A stretch of 64,000 nucleotides of DNA, from assembly GCA_035610835.1 (NCBI GenBank), contig CM069454.1, forward strand, positions 64,512,883 to 64,576,882, written 5' to 3'. The DNA comes from Ophiura sarsii (Eukaryota; Echinodermata; Ophiuroidea; Amphilepidida; Ophiuridae). Under the pieces are notes generated by a model. It was not told the origin of the DNA. It did no database searches and was given only the letters and a program-made list of their open reading frames with translations. Both the position numbers and the translations under genes were made by a program. This document shows, one piece after another, positions 43,350 through 53,607 of the stretch (the first letter of the stretch is position 1; each line of letters starts with the position of its first letter).

Positions 43350-43828
43350 ATCAAAACTCGACCGCCCGTTGACCGCCGGTTACGTTCGGTTCCGCCCGGT
43401 TCTTTCAAGTCAACTGTTTTACTGGTATATGAATATTCACGCATGCAACACTGAACAACCGCCGGTTGACTTAATGCCGTAACCGGACCAATTTACATTA
43501 TCAATCTGTTACTTTGCGGTCATAATGGCGCACCCTTGGACTTTCGGTGTTGATTTTAAAAAGTTAATTGAGCTATAAACAGATTGAAAAAGCCAACCCC
43601 AGCGAAAATCAATAGCTGTATTGTACTGGTTGTCAACTGAGACTTAAGAACCCATTACTTCATGATTTTATTGCTCACGCGTGTGACGAGGCACTATCAA
43701 CCGGTCGTGTTCACCAGAGTGTAACTATTTGACCTCATTATGTGTGTATATTATAACAGACGACACGTTTTGTGAGAACCGGGCGGAACGGGCCGTAACC
43801 GGAGGTTGCCTGGCGGTCGAGTTTTGAC
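43350..43828. mobile_element. GC-rich inverted-repeat element (TCAAAACTCGACCGCC ends)
   Basis: Left TCAAAACTCGACCGCC then ccgccggttacg and ttccgcccggttct; right end is the inverse of the same words (agaaccgggcggaa, gtaaccgg, ggcggtcgagttttga). Inner copies of aaccgccggttgac occur near 43456. Flanks share taactc-cgggcgtgtttttg words at 43008 and 43856. Confidence 0.7.
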
Positions 43829-43904
43829 GTGATCCCTTTGCTCCAATTATATTTTAACTCTCGGGCGTGTTTTTGTCCCGGTTTTTATGAGTTAAACTAT
43901 GCAT

Positions 43905-44191
43905 CAGTGGCGTACCCCAGGGGGGGTCCAGGGGGGCAGGGGGGGGGGGGGGGGGGCGGTACCCCCCCCTGAAATATCCCCGTCGGTAAAAACGACTCTC
44001 CGTCGGTAGATTTGCGATTTGACCATGCGATTTTTTTGGCCGGTTATGCGAACAACTTCATCGCTACCACCCCCCAGTCTGTAAACAAAATTGTCGGTAC
44101 ATCATGCCTTTCGTCGCGTCGGTACAACTATGGTCGTGCCCCCCCCCCCCCCCCCCCCCCCCCCCGTTTCCAAAAGCTGGGTACGCCACTG
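43905..44191. mobile_element. hAT-type MITE (CAGTGGCGTACCC ends)
   Basis: Starts CAGTGGCGTACCCCAG and ends CTGGGTACGCCACTG, a typical hAT-type terminus. G tracts near the left end and C tracts near the right could pair. The flanks (ctatgcat and tgcatgat) share tgcat but are not a clean 8-bp duplication. Confidence 0.65.
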
Positions 44192-44989
44192 TGCATGATC
44201 AGGATGAAAAGAGTCAAATGAGGGGGGGGGGGGGGGGGGCCTTCAGTCTGCATGCGCCAGGAATCAAACCCAGACCTTGAGCGTGCAAGTGTGTACAGTG
44301 TTGTAGTTTAACACTATAGCAATTCGGATAGGCCCTAGGCCAATCATGGGATGTCTGTTATATAAATGGGAATGTTACATGGATATCGGTGTGCGCAAAC
44401 ATGCGTGATTTAAATACATATATGATACGTTTAGGCATGCCTACGAAGGAATAATCAATGTCGACACACAATTCTCTAGACTGGGCACAGATGATCATGA
44501 CGATAGACCCCTCATCTCGCTAACTCTAAAACTAAAAAACCTCCGAACAAAGACCCCAATATAAAACCCTAACCCTAGGCCTAATACCACATGTACTGAA
44601 TTACATGGATATGCACATGGGGTGCCTACCTGGATTTAAGGGCACATGAGGTTCCTGTATTATGGGGATTTGGAATATCAATGGCACCTGTGATAACTGA
44701 ATTTTAAGAGTATACACATCCCATGAACCCCCAACCCGAGAACCGCCCAACCCACGAACCGCGGATTCTAGTAGCAAACTATTTCGCCTTTATTTTGTTT
44801 TTTGAGTTTTCTATTCTTACACTTATTCAGAAAGTTACAATCCTCTAAAGGTGCGTTGTAATTTTTTCTGAGATACCCTGTATAGTTGCAAGTAATAATT
44901 TGTTTGCAAAACCAACGAGCCGAATCATACAGAAAATGCGCATAATGTCAAAGAATCATTAGGCTTTACGAATCTAAAACAATATTCCA
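44192..44989. other. Non-coding stretch with a solo CAGGGTAT end
   Basis: 44860-44884 reads, inverted, TACAGGGTATCTCAGAAAAA, a lone terminus of the CAGGGTGTCCCA element type. A G tract lies at 44222-44240. No gene. Confidence 0.4.
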
Positions 44990-45306
44990 CAAGATTTATG
45001 AACTCGAATAAGGGTTGTTGTTATAGTATATTATGTAGGCGTAATAATACGCCCTCTATATAATGCAGTGATGACATCTGATGAGTCAGACGGGGGGGGG
45101 GGGGGGGGGGGGGTCTACTTAGTGGATGTGAGGTTACGGGGACGTGCCACCAAATAGGGTCCCATTATCACCCGTCTGATAAATGAATGACCCCTTTTCA
45201 TAGCCATTTTCGTAAATTTACGGGTCTAAAATCCTTAATGTTGCTGTTTTTCACAGAAATTTTAGCAAAATTTGTCAAATATAGGAAAATTATGTGTCTC
45301 CGGTAA
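44990..45306. repeat. Duplication of 30670-31015
   Basis: Shares aagatttatgaactcgaata-agg, tctatataatgcag, tgatgagtcaga, tggatgtgaggttacg, aaatgaatga, ttttcatagccatttt, aaatttgtcaaat and tatgtgtctccggtaa with the 30.7-31.0 kb block. A G tract of ~21 is inserted at 45092-45112. Confidence 0.75.
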
Positions 45307-45452
45307 ACTTATGGGTCAATTTTCATTTTGCTGGCGGTACATCCCTACCAACAGACTATCCGAGTACCCCCCCCCCCCCCCCCCGGAGTCAGATTGGATA
45401 TCCAATGGTCTACTTGTTACAATGATTTCTCTTTCTTGGTTTAATGACTTAC

Positions 45453-45702
45453 CATATTATCAAATGGTTGTAAAACTGATTGTATTTACACTCCCGGAAG
45501 ATGAACAACGATGGAGAGGATGCGTCAGCGTGACTCTCCATATCTGAATATGCAGCTTTATTTGCACCAGCTGTGCAGCGACCTTCACGCGAAGACGTTC
45601 CACTGTTACGCTCGGTAACTATCTCTCCCCGAGAATTGATTTTGAACTGTGACCACTTGTAGTCACGTTTCAATGTATTCCGTGCTTCCTCGGAAAACGA
45701 CA
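45453..45702 (-). CDS. Exon 2 of the 154-residue secreted protein
   Basis: A 250-nt internal exon: acceptor ttttaattAG (first base 45702), consensus donor ATG|GTAAGT (last base 45453). It enters in phase 1 and leaves in phase 2, matching exon 1 and exon 3. It encodes a hydrophilic stretch starting SFSEEARNTLKRDYKWSQF, with two cysteines (GRC and REC), which could form one disulfide, and ends NHLII before the junction tryptophan. No family is recognised. A minisatellite starts directly at the acceptor. Confidence 0.6.
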
Positions 45703-45703
45703 C

Positions 45704-46290
45704 TAATTAAAATGATAATAATAATCTCAATAAATAAAATGATAATACCAATAATGAAAATAATTCTCACTAACTTATATGATATTAATAATAATGAAAA
45801 TAATACTCACTAATTAAAACGATAATAACAATAATGAAAACAATCCTCACTAATTAAAATAAATGATAATAACAATAATAAAAATAATCCTCACGAATTA
45901 AAATGGTAATAACAATTCATTTATTAAAATGATAATAAAACAAATAATAAAAATAATCCTCACTATTTCAAATGGTAATAATAATAATGAAAATAATCCC
46001 CACTAATTAAAATGATAATAATAATGAACATAATTCTCGCTAGTTAAAATGAATTTAATAATAATGAAAATAATCCTCACTAATTAAAATGCTAATAACA
46101 ATAATGAAAATAATCCTCACTATTTAAAATGATAATAAAAATAATAAAAATAATCCTCACTAATTAGAATGATAATAACAATAATTAAGATAATCCTTGC
46201 TATTTAAAATGATAATAAAAATAATCATCACTAATTAGATTGATAATAACAATAATGAAGATAATCCTTACTAATTAAAAAGATAATCGA
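45704..46290. repeat. ~40-bp AT-rich minisatellite in intron 1
   Basis: About 14 units of cactaattaaaatgataata, then acaataatgaaaataatcct. Each unit read on the minus strand contains ttttaattag|tgag, a match to the exon 2 splice acceptor that lies at its edge. A (GGA)n stretch follows at 46303-46321. Confidence 0.85.
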
Positions 46291-46339
46291 AAAAATGAAA
46301 TGGAGGAGGAGGAGAAGGAGGATTACATTATAGTCTTAC

Positions 46340-46412
46340 CGCTTAGTTGCAAAGTGTCTGTTGCAAGAAATACAAGGGCCAATACAGTTAACGTGATGCG
46401 AGCCATAATCAT
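46340..46412 (-). CDS. Exon 1 of the secreted protein: signal peptide
   Basis: ATG at 46412 (a second in-frame ATG two codons later) opens M-I-M-A-R-I-T-L-T-V-L-A-L-V-F-L-A-T-D-T. This is a short basic start, a ~11-residue hydrophobic core and a polar region ending near Leu-Ser, a textbook signal peptide. The exon ends at a good donor (AGCG|GTAAGA) in phase 1, in step with exon 2. A tttttatattt stretch about 30-45 bases upstream could be a TATA box, or, with the gccag that follows it, the end of a 5' UTR intron. The mature product would be secreted and ~130 residues long. Confidence 0.6.
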
Positions 46413-46445
46413 AACGTGTCCTTGCCGATTCGATGTACGAGATTG

Positions 46446-46462
46446 CACTGGCAAATATAAAA
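46446..46462 (-). promoter_or_regulatory. Possible TATA-like element before the signal-peptide exon
   Basis: The minus strand reads ctttttatatttgccag about 35-50 bases before the ATG. It fits either a TATA box or a pyrimidine tract plus AG splice acceptor; the sequence does not decide between them. Confidence 0.25.
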
Positions 46463-46539
46463 AGATGTAATACTGAAACTTTACAACCGTACATCACTTT
46501 TTTCACGTGTAATTTCATACATTGTGTGTTATTTCACGT

Positions 46540-46705
46540 ACATGTTTGTGCTACAGATAAATATTATCCTCACAATTTGTGCCAATTTCGAACTGATAAA
46601 ATTCTATAAGAGTGTATGAATAAATTTCAACGCATAAATACCATTTAAAAGCTGCACGCATAGAACACACTTAATGTGTATACGAATGTTGCACAAATCA
46701 ACATT
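46540..46705. repeat. Dispersed repeat, copy 1
   Basis: Shares acagataaatatta, ctcacaatttg-gccaatttcg, aactgataaaattctata, gagtgtatgaat, caacgcataaatac, taaaagctgcacgcat and atgtgtatacgaatgttgca with 48490-48650 in the same orientation. Confidence 0.8.
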
Positions 46706-48329
46706 TGCGCAAGTGTAATGATTTTTCTAATTTTTCGAGAAACAAAACATATGCATGTATTAACCTATTTCATGGATGACACCAAAATTACAATTTGAGC
46801 ATAATATTAGGCATAGCACACATAACATTCAAATGATTGAGACATGTACAAAATTGGATTCAAATGAAAGATTGCAATGAAAGATTTATTTTCCAAAAAG
46901 AATTATGACAATCGGTCAATGCATTCTTGTGGTACGGTGTTTTGAGATACTCGGAAAATGGCCGAAAACCTGCCAAAAACAGTAACAATGCCCACAAATA
47001 TAATTTATCAGGATTTAGAGAGCTCAATTTGTTAATAATGTAACATTCAAAACACCATTTACACATATTTCTTTAACAATTGAATATCTATATACCATGT
47101 TAAATTAAAAAATATGGTAAAATTATATTGCATTAAGCTAAAATAACCTAGTGAAATTGGTCATTTTGACCAGTTTTACTGACTGCAATCAAAAAAGTAG
47201 CTAAGTCCAGCTAATTAATATGCGTAAATGTTATAAATCCAGATGTGAATGGTGTATTGCAATCAAACTTGGTATTATGGCTAATTGTACGATACCCAAT
47301 CTTTTAAACTATAATTTAGTTTCATAAGCTCATTAAATATGCAAATTAGCTAATTATCTATTCAAGTCATTGATATGCAAATGAGCAATGTCCGACAATT
47401 TTTTTCCCATCATAAGAGTGATCGGTAATAGATATATAACATGTATACCCAATTTGATTGACAAATATTGATGGATTTAGAAATTAAACAAGCTTTTCCA
47501 TTTCTTAAATACCCATATTCAAATTCTCAGTCTTTTCCTCACAGTAGGCACTCAAAGGATGCAAAAACTGAGCATATCACTAAATTGATTGAAGTGTTTA
47601 GTACAATATCTCAGGTTAGGTTTTTTTAAATTGGCCCAATATATTCAAGTTCAGAGCCAATTTCAAAAATTGGTAAAAACAGTCATAACTAAAAAACCTG
47701 ACGATAAGTATTTATACCTGGATCAAGGTTATATAGTCCAAGGTCATGACTACCATATATGGCAAGCTCACTGCCCTACAATGAGTGCCTCTCGTGAGGA
47801 AAATTAATTTTATATAGGGATGTTTTTCAAAGTGGAGCTGCATACATTATATGAAAAGATTGCTTTGCATAAGAGCTTACAGACCACTCCTACATGTTAC
47901 TCATTTAGCATGATTAATTAATCCAAATATTGTATGGCTGTCTTCATAACTTGGATTAGTGCATCCATGCACGCCAATTGAGGCAACAATACAAAACCAC
48001 ATTCCACATCGTGAATAGCCATCCATTCAATAATGCAAAATGAGTAACAGGTAGAAGTGGATATAGGGCTTTATGCAACACAGCTTTTCATATGTTGTTG
48101 TTCACTGGTGTAATGCTCCCAGTGGCAGACTCTGTGTGTGTGCATTGTGCTATGCCTAATAATATAGATCTACATGTATGTTATAACGAATAAAAACATG
48201 TTAACAAGTTTGCTAACACCCGCAATGAACACCCGCAATGAATATCGACGAACCCGCGATGCCTGAACAACGAATCAAAACATATTTCTCCGCGTATTTC
48301 AGTGTCTTGCTTTTTGATTAATTCGACAA
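46706..48329. other. AT-rich non-coding stretch
   Basis: No gene, array or element is supported. Small open frames show no features. Confidence 0.4.
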
Positions 48330-48650
48330 TACTATAGTTTAATCAGTTTCAAAATTGGCGAGAATTGTGAGGTTTGTATATGTCCATGCGCAAAAAAAAT
48401 CCATGTTGTTGCGCGTATTTGTCACTGAAAGTGTGCGTTTGAACATACGCAGTATCACCAAGTGGTGGGCAAGCAGGTATTCCATTTGTGCCCACAGATA
48501 AATATTAGCCTCACAATTTGCGCCAATTTCGAACTGATAAAATTCTATAGGAGTGTATGAATTAATGTCAACGCATAAATACGGTTTAAAAGCTGCACGC
48601 ATAAAACATAGTTAATGTGTATACGAATGTTGCACAAATAATTATTTAAA
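48330..48650. repeat. Dispersed repeat, copy 2, with an inverted arm
   Basis: 48490-48640 is the second copy of the 46540 repeat. In addition 48333-48380 (tactatagtttaatcag, ttggcgagaattgtgagg) is a loose inverse of 48497-48545, giving a foldback shape that the first copy lacks. Confidence 0.65.
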
Positions 48651-48960
48651 TTTAACAATGATATTATTTAGAATAATTAATAAATATAACCCACTAAAGA
48701 ATAGATGAATCAAGAAATGAGAGAAAGAAAGAGTGAAAATAAATAATATATCAAGAAATAAAGAGAGATAGAAAAGGAATCATTGAAGAATTGAATGCCT
48801 GGATAAACTTAATTAAATATTTCCAAAGTGTTATTCTGTGTAAATAGAAAATATCATTCCCGGGCACATAGCGTAATGCACAATGTTTTCCCTTTGATCC
48901 TTTCAATACAATATGCATGGTGCGTATTCCGGCTGACGGTCGGCCGTGTTCACATAATTA
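48651..48960. other. AT- and purine-rich spacer
   Basis: A purine-rich stretch (gagagaaagaaagagtg, agagagatagaaaagg) occurs at 48720-48780. No gene. Confidence 0.4.
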
Positions 48961-49139
48961 GGGAGCTTTCGATTTGTACGACGGATGAATCTAGGACGGT
49001 TGAATGACACTTTGAGTCATATGCGCATGCGTCAACTTTGTCATCCGTCAGTCCTCTAAATACTACAAAACGTAAAGGGCCTAACAACCGTTGTGTTTTA
49101 CCGTCGTAAAAGTGTCCGTCGTGCAAATCGAAAGCTCCC
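48961..49139. mobile_element. Harbinger-like MITE, 179 bp
   Basis: Left GGGAGCTTTCGATTTGTACG then acgg; the right end inverse is GGGAGCTTTCGATTTGCACG then acgg. Flanks are TTA (48958-48960) and TAA (49140-49142), close to the three-base TWA target. The termini resemble those of 2557-3048 (GGGAGC ... ATTTGTACG). Confidence 0.7.
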
Positions 49140-49385
49140 TAATAATGTTCTATTCGCCGGCCGCAACGTCTTCCACCGCATTAAATATATACATTTCGAC
49201 AGCATAATATTCATAGACCTACACTGGATTTGCGAGTCTCTCTTTAATGCAACTGACTTAATAAAATCGTACATGGAAAATTTTGAAAAAAGTTAAAAAA
49301 AGAGAAAAACAATTCCGTTAACCCTAACCTCCTAAGTCACATTTTGAAGATTTTTTTTCAACGACAAAAACGCGGACAAAACGAG

Positions 49386-49450
49386 TGGCGCTGCCACCCC
49401 CACAACCTCTCGGTTGCCAGACGAACGCTCTACCAGTGCGCCACGGGGGC
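49386..49450 (-). pseudogene. tRNA-like sequence with intact box A and lost box B
   Basis: Minus strand from 49450: GCCCCCGTGGCGCACTGGTA, GAGCGTTCG, then tctggcaaccgagagg. The D-arm and anticodon-arm parts look like a real tRNA or SINE head, but where GGTTCGAATCC should follow the sequence is ggttgtgggggtgg. Probably a tRNA pseudogene or the head of a decayed SINE. Confidence 0.45.
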
Positions 49451-50318
49451 CAACCATACTCGGGCCAGTGTATTGGCCCGACTATGTAGCCTGGGGCCAT
49501 TATTTCATCGAAAAAGTGCCACGCCAGCTGGCACAGACAGACTTTACCGTGCACATTTGCGGCATTGAGGATGGTTAGGGTTAATAAAGGTTATTAAAAG
49601 ATAACTAGTTTGGCATTTATGTTTTCGATTATCCCGTAATTCTTTTAGATATAGCATAGTGACAACAAAAAAGAGGAAAATGTCATCGTAAATAGTCATG
49701 ATTTTGGCATGATTTTATACATTAATATATTTTACATCAAAACATTGTAAGAAAGCGCATCTTAGATATGAACGCAAACAGAGATAGTTGTATCTATCTT
49801 TTCTTAACCCGCGACTCTTTCTGATACCATTTGAGGTAAAGAATGGTCACAAAGCTCTTGCCTTTTCGCTCTAATTTTATACAATCTTGCGACTTCAAAT
49901 CTACCGCTAGGAAATCGGAGTGAGTAAATATTAAAAAAGTATTACTAACCTTTAGGCCTATATACCTCGTGATCACCACTGATCCTAATTCATACACTCT
50001 TATTAGTTTCGAACCAACTAAAATACGCGGAGTGCATTGAAAATGTCTAATTCAGTATTGAAGTGTTACGTGTAAAGCAACTGGATTACGCTTTCGAGTC
50101 CTGAACACCGATCGAAATGATCGCCACATAAAGTCAATGGGATGTGCTAGCAGTCTTAAAGGTGCGTGATCCAGTTACCAGGTAGATACATAATCACTTC
50201 GACAGTGAATTGGAACCCGCCTGTGTGCCGTATAGTGCGCTCATCACGTACTTTCTTTTGAATCGTTGTTCGGGCAGCACGGGTTCAAGCAAAACGAACT
50301 AAAAAAAATAAAACCTAC
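49451..50318. other. Non-coding stretch
   Basis: 49985-50290 shares gaatcgttgttc, gcacgggttc and atacactctta words with 28500-28630. No gene. Confidence 0.4.
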
Positions 50319-50581
50319 CTTTTCACAGAAATCAAATTATGTCTCGATGTACTTCGATGAGATGGTGCTATGAGTGATTGTAGACCGATCGGCCTTCTCT
50401 TATATGCACGTTCAACATGGGATTTCCGTACAAGATTTATCTTTAGTATCAGGGGGTGTATTATTGTATCATGGAAGGTATAGATATACACATATATGTC
50501 CTTTTCTCCAGCCCCACAGGATGCTAGTTCCGACATCCCCTGACAAAGAAGCGTGGGCAAAATAAAAATAACAATCCCCAT
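50319..50581 (-). CDS. Candidate signal-peptide exon of another gene
   Basis: Minus strand: ATG at 50581 opens MGIVIFILPTLLCQG, a plausible signal peptide. It is followed by a polar stretch with SCGAGEKD, then a Lys/Arg/His-rich region (RKSHVERAYKRRP). The frame reaches a good donor (AAAAG|GTAGGT, last base 50319) after 263 nt, phase 2. No partner exon is identified and the frame also continues briefly past the donor. Low confidence. Confidence 0.3.
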
Positions 50582-51249
50582 AGTTCTTTTCTTTTTTATG
50601 TTTATTATCATCAATACTTAATTTATTCATTGTGTTATTGTCACACCGGTAATCATTATGTATATTAGCTTGAAATAACATTACACACATTTGTATTCCT
50701 CAACAAATTGTTAACAGTTTATACGGAAATCTAATGATAGAACAATTCGATTACGTTGAGAATTAATTCAACACGTCCATGAACATTATTTTATAATCAT
50801 GTACCAATAACTATAAATTGCGAATCATACAATATTGCTACATATTTCATAAATATATAATTCAATATCATACATGCAATTTTCGTTACTTGACACATTC
50901 TGGTGACAAAATTACGCCATCTAATACATTCCTAATTCGGATTCAAATATAAATATCATACTAAGTGGTTACCATATCTGATTTTACTTATACATAGTTT
51001 AGCAATGTGACCACATAATTGACATTACCAGCATTCTTGAAGTTATACAACGAAAAGAGCATTTTCAGCATTAAATTTAAAGATGCTGGATAAATATAAT
51101 AAATTCAAATAATATAAAAATACAAATGATATTTCAAAGAGAAATAAAAGTTCAATAATCTACTGGTATTGATAAAAATCAAATTGTGTACAATTGAATA
51201 TATGTCATGGCCATTCACGGGCTGTGAGCATATTGATGGAAGGAACAAT
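50582..51249. other. AT-rich non-coding stretch
   Basis: No recognisable feature. Confidence 0.4.
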
Positions 51250-51655
51250 ACGGATGTCAGAATGTAGAATTTCTTTATTCAGCCCTACTAAGCAAAACTC
51301 AGTACGGATGCAATAATGTAGATTTTCCTTATTCAGCCCTACCAAGCAAAACTCAATCGGGATTTCATTAAATTGATTTTCCTTATTCAACCCTACCAAG
51401 CAAAAGCCAACATAATTATAGATTTTCCTTATTCAGCCATATGAAGTCTAACTCAATACGGATGTCATAATGTAGATTTTCCTTATACAGCCCTACGAAT
51501 CAAAACTAAATAGGGATGTCATAATGTAGATTTTCCTTATTCAACCCTACCAAGCAAAACTAAATAGGAATGTCATAATGTAGATTTTCTTTATGCAGCC
51601 GTACCAAGAAGAACTCAATAGGGATGTCATAATGTAGATTATCCTTATTCCGATG
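51250..51655. repeat. 54-bp tandem array, about eight units
   Basis: The unit contains gtagattttccttattcag, ccctaccaagcaaaactcaa and tagggatgtcataat. Unit starts at 51267, 51321, 51375, 51421, 51475, 51529, 51583 and 51637 give an exact 54-bp step except for one 46-bp unit. 54 is a multiple of three, and the minus strand is partly open with an 18-residue repeat (VGLNKENLH...). The open part covers only three units and has no start or splice context. Confidence 0.9.
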
Positions 51656-52445
51656 TAAAATTCCCCTATCTCCCCCAAATGTCACTGTTTAAGAATATCT
51701 CAAACAAAATAGAGTGTGCTCTGCCATTGTTTTTGTATTGATTTTTTATTTGTATTATATACTTTTAACTTGACTTTAATGTAATGCCATGAAGACATGC
51801 GTTGAAAGCGAAAGTCTTTGGCTCAAATATACTATTCTAACGGTAGAGCATAAGGGACTAACTCGAATAGGTGATTGGTACATAGCACAACATACTTCTT
51901 ACATGTACAACAATCAGCACCGAAACGAAAGTATTCATATGCCAACCTTAAGGACACAGGGGAGGTAAAGATAAGATGCTCACTTAAGTAGAACGTGTAG
52001 CAGCCATTGTGTGTATACTAATTTTTAAATTTGGCCAACTTGTAGGCTATGGGCTAATTCGATCACTTTAGTGGTGTGTGTGTTCTAATGAATTATTCTA
52101 AGGAGCAAAAATTGTATATTTCTGTCAATACCACTACCGTTTGTAGGCGTATACATGGTTCCATTTGTTACTGTAGTGAACCATGATCATAATGTTTTTT
52201 AAAACAAATATCCATATAATACTAATAGGCTATATGCAAATGTATGCCTTTTCAATGTTGGAAAACATTTAAATATTACACGACCTGGTGAGCTCGTTCC
52301 TACCAATCGTAAGAATCATTTCACAAAGACAAAATAACGGTTTGATTTAACTCTATGTCCACGTTCAACTACGCAAAAGATGCAAACACTGTTGTAGATT
52401 GGCGATACACGTACGCTGAAACATGATTTAATCCCTAAATCTTAA
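51656..52445. other. Non-coding stretch
   Basis: No gene or array is seen. Confidence 0.4.
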
Positions 52446-52660
52446 CGCTTTCCATGCGGCAGGCGGCTGCAGACGACATTCCAAATTATTGTTATTGTAT
52501 TTCATTACTAGATTTGAAATCACCATGAGAAATGCATTAAAATAAGTACAAACATGCCTAGTATTGATTCAGTAATTATTGAGGTAGACCTTGAAATTTG
52601 GGAAAGGTTTCTGAAAAATCTGTTTTGTATATGGTAAAACAAATAGCCGCGTGGAAAGTG
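52446..52660. mobile_element. TTAA MITE (CACTTTCCACGCGG family), copy C, inverted
   Basis: TTAA on both sides (52442-52445, 52661-52664). Ends cgctttccatgcggc and gccgcgtggaaagtg. Interior is the inverse of copies A and B (ttctgaaaaatctgttttg, acatgcctagtattgattca). Confidence 0.85.
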
Positions 52661-52783
52661 TTAACGATGATGAATTTTCCAGCAGATATACGACTTAGAA
52701 TATCGACGTTTTGAAAAACAACATTTTACGTAAAATAACTAAAGACAAATATATATTGAATGACACTGTCAGCTAATTGTCAC

Positions 52784-53599
52784 CAGGGGCGGAAATCCCG
52801 GGGGGGGGGGGATTTATCCCCCCCCCCCCCCCCCCCCCACTTTTTGACCTGGGGGATGGTCAATGTAATCATCCCCCCCTGATTTTTCACATCTACCAAC
52901 AAAAAAAAGGAAAAAAGGGGGGAAAAGGAAAAAAAGAAAGAAAAAAGGGGAAAAAGGAGGAAAAAAAAGGAAAAAGAGAGGGAGGGAGGGACATAAGAAC
53001 GTTTGGAGTTTATTGTACGTTGGTTAGGATACATACGCGTATGTACGTTAAGAATCCATCTTTTGGAGGTAACTAATTAACTTCTTTCTGGTATAGGCCT
53101 ATCTGCCTATTTAAAAAGCCAATATTGATCAGAAATAAAGTGATTGCTTTTCAATAAAATATTGGTCAAAAGTATACCAGATCGCACGAAATGAGTTTGA
53201 AAATTGAAAAAAATTCTACTTCTCAGAGGGCATATCCCCCACCCTCAGACGCCCCCTGTTGGAGCTTTTAAACCATCTATACTAAAATCAAGAATATATT
53301 AGTATAAAAATGCTCAACTTCTTTCGTGCATTGATACAAAACAAGATATTTATTGAAAATGAAGTGATGGCCTTTTTATACAATATTGGTCAAAGTATAC
53401 ACCAGATTACACCAAATGAGTTTGAAAATTGATTTTTTTTCTACTTCTAAGGGGGGCACATCCACCCTCAGACTCCCCCCTGTCCGAGCATAGCTCGGAG
53501 TGCGGTGCTGCGCACCGCCTGGATGGTACAAGCTAAATTTAATTTTTTAGGGGCCAAACTTATCATCCCCCCACACCTAACAAGAAATTTCCGCCCCTG
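52784..53599. mobile_element. Non-autonomous hAT element, perfect 8-bp target duplication
   Basis: Starts CAGGGGCGGAAAT, ends ATTTCCGCCCCTG, and is flanked by ATTGTCAC on both sides (52776-52783 and 53600-53607). CAGGGG ends with an 8-bp duplication are diagnostic for hAT. The interior has G/C tracts, a purine-rich (AAAAGG)n stretch (52900-52990) and two ~220-bp tandem copies (attggtcaaagtata, aaatgagtttgaaaatt, ccctcagac words), then two small perfect hairpins (ccgagcatagctcgg, gcggtgctgcgcaccgc). The open frames inside are low-complexity. Confidence 0.9.
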
Positions 53600-53607
53600 A
53601 TTGTCAC

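Noticed and set aside
43086..43454. 122-codon plus-strand gene
   Set aside because: No signal or domain, and it runs into the inverted-repeat element at 43350.
46540..48650. LTR retrotransposon bounded by the 46540 and 48490 repeats
   Set aside because: Direct repeats of ~150 bp, 1.9 kb apart, but without TG...CA ends, target duplication or internal genes.
49386..49450. Functional tRNA gene
   Set aside because: Box A region is good, but box B and the T arm are destroyed, so only a pseudogene or SINE head is supported.
52777..53076. Pro-rich / Lys-rich 99-codon frame
   Set aside because: Encoded by homopolymer and purine-rich interior of a hAT element.
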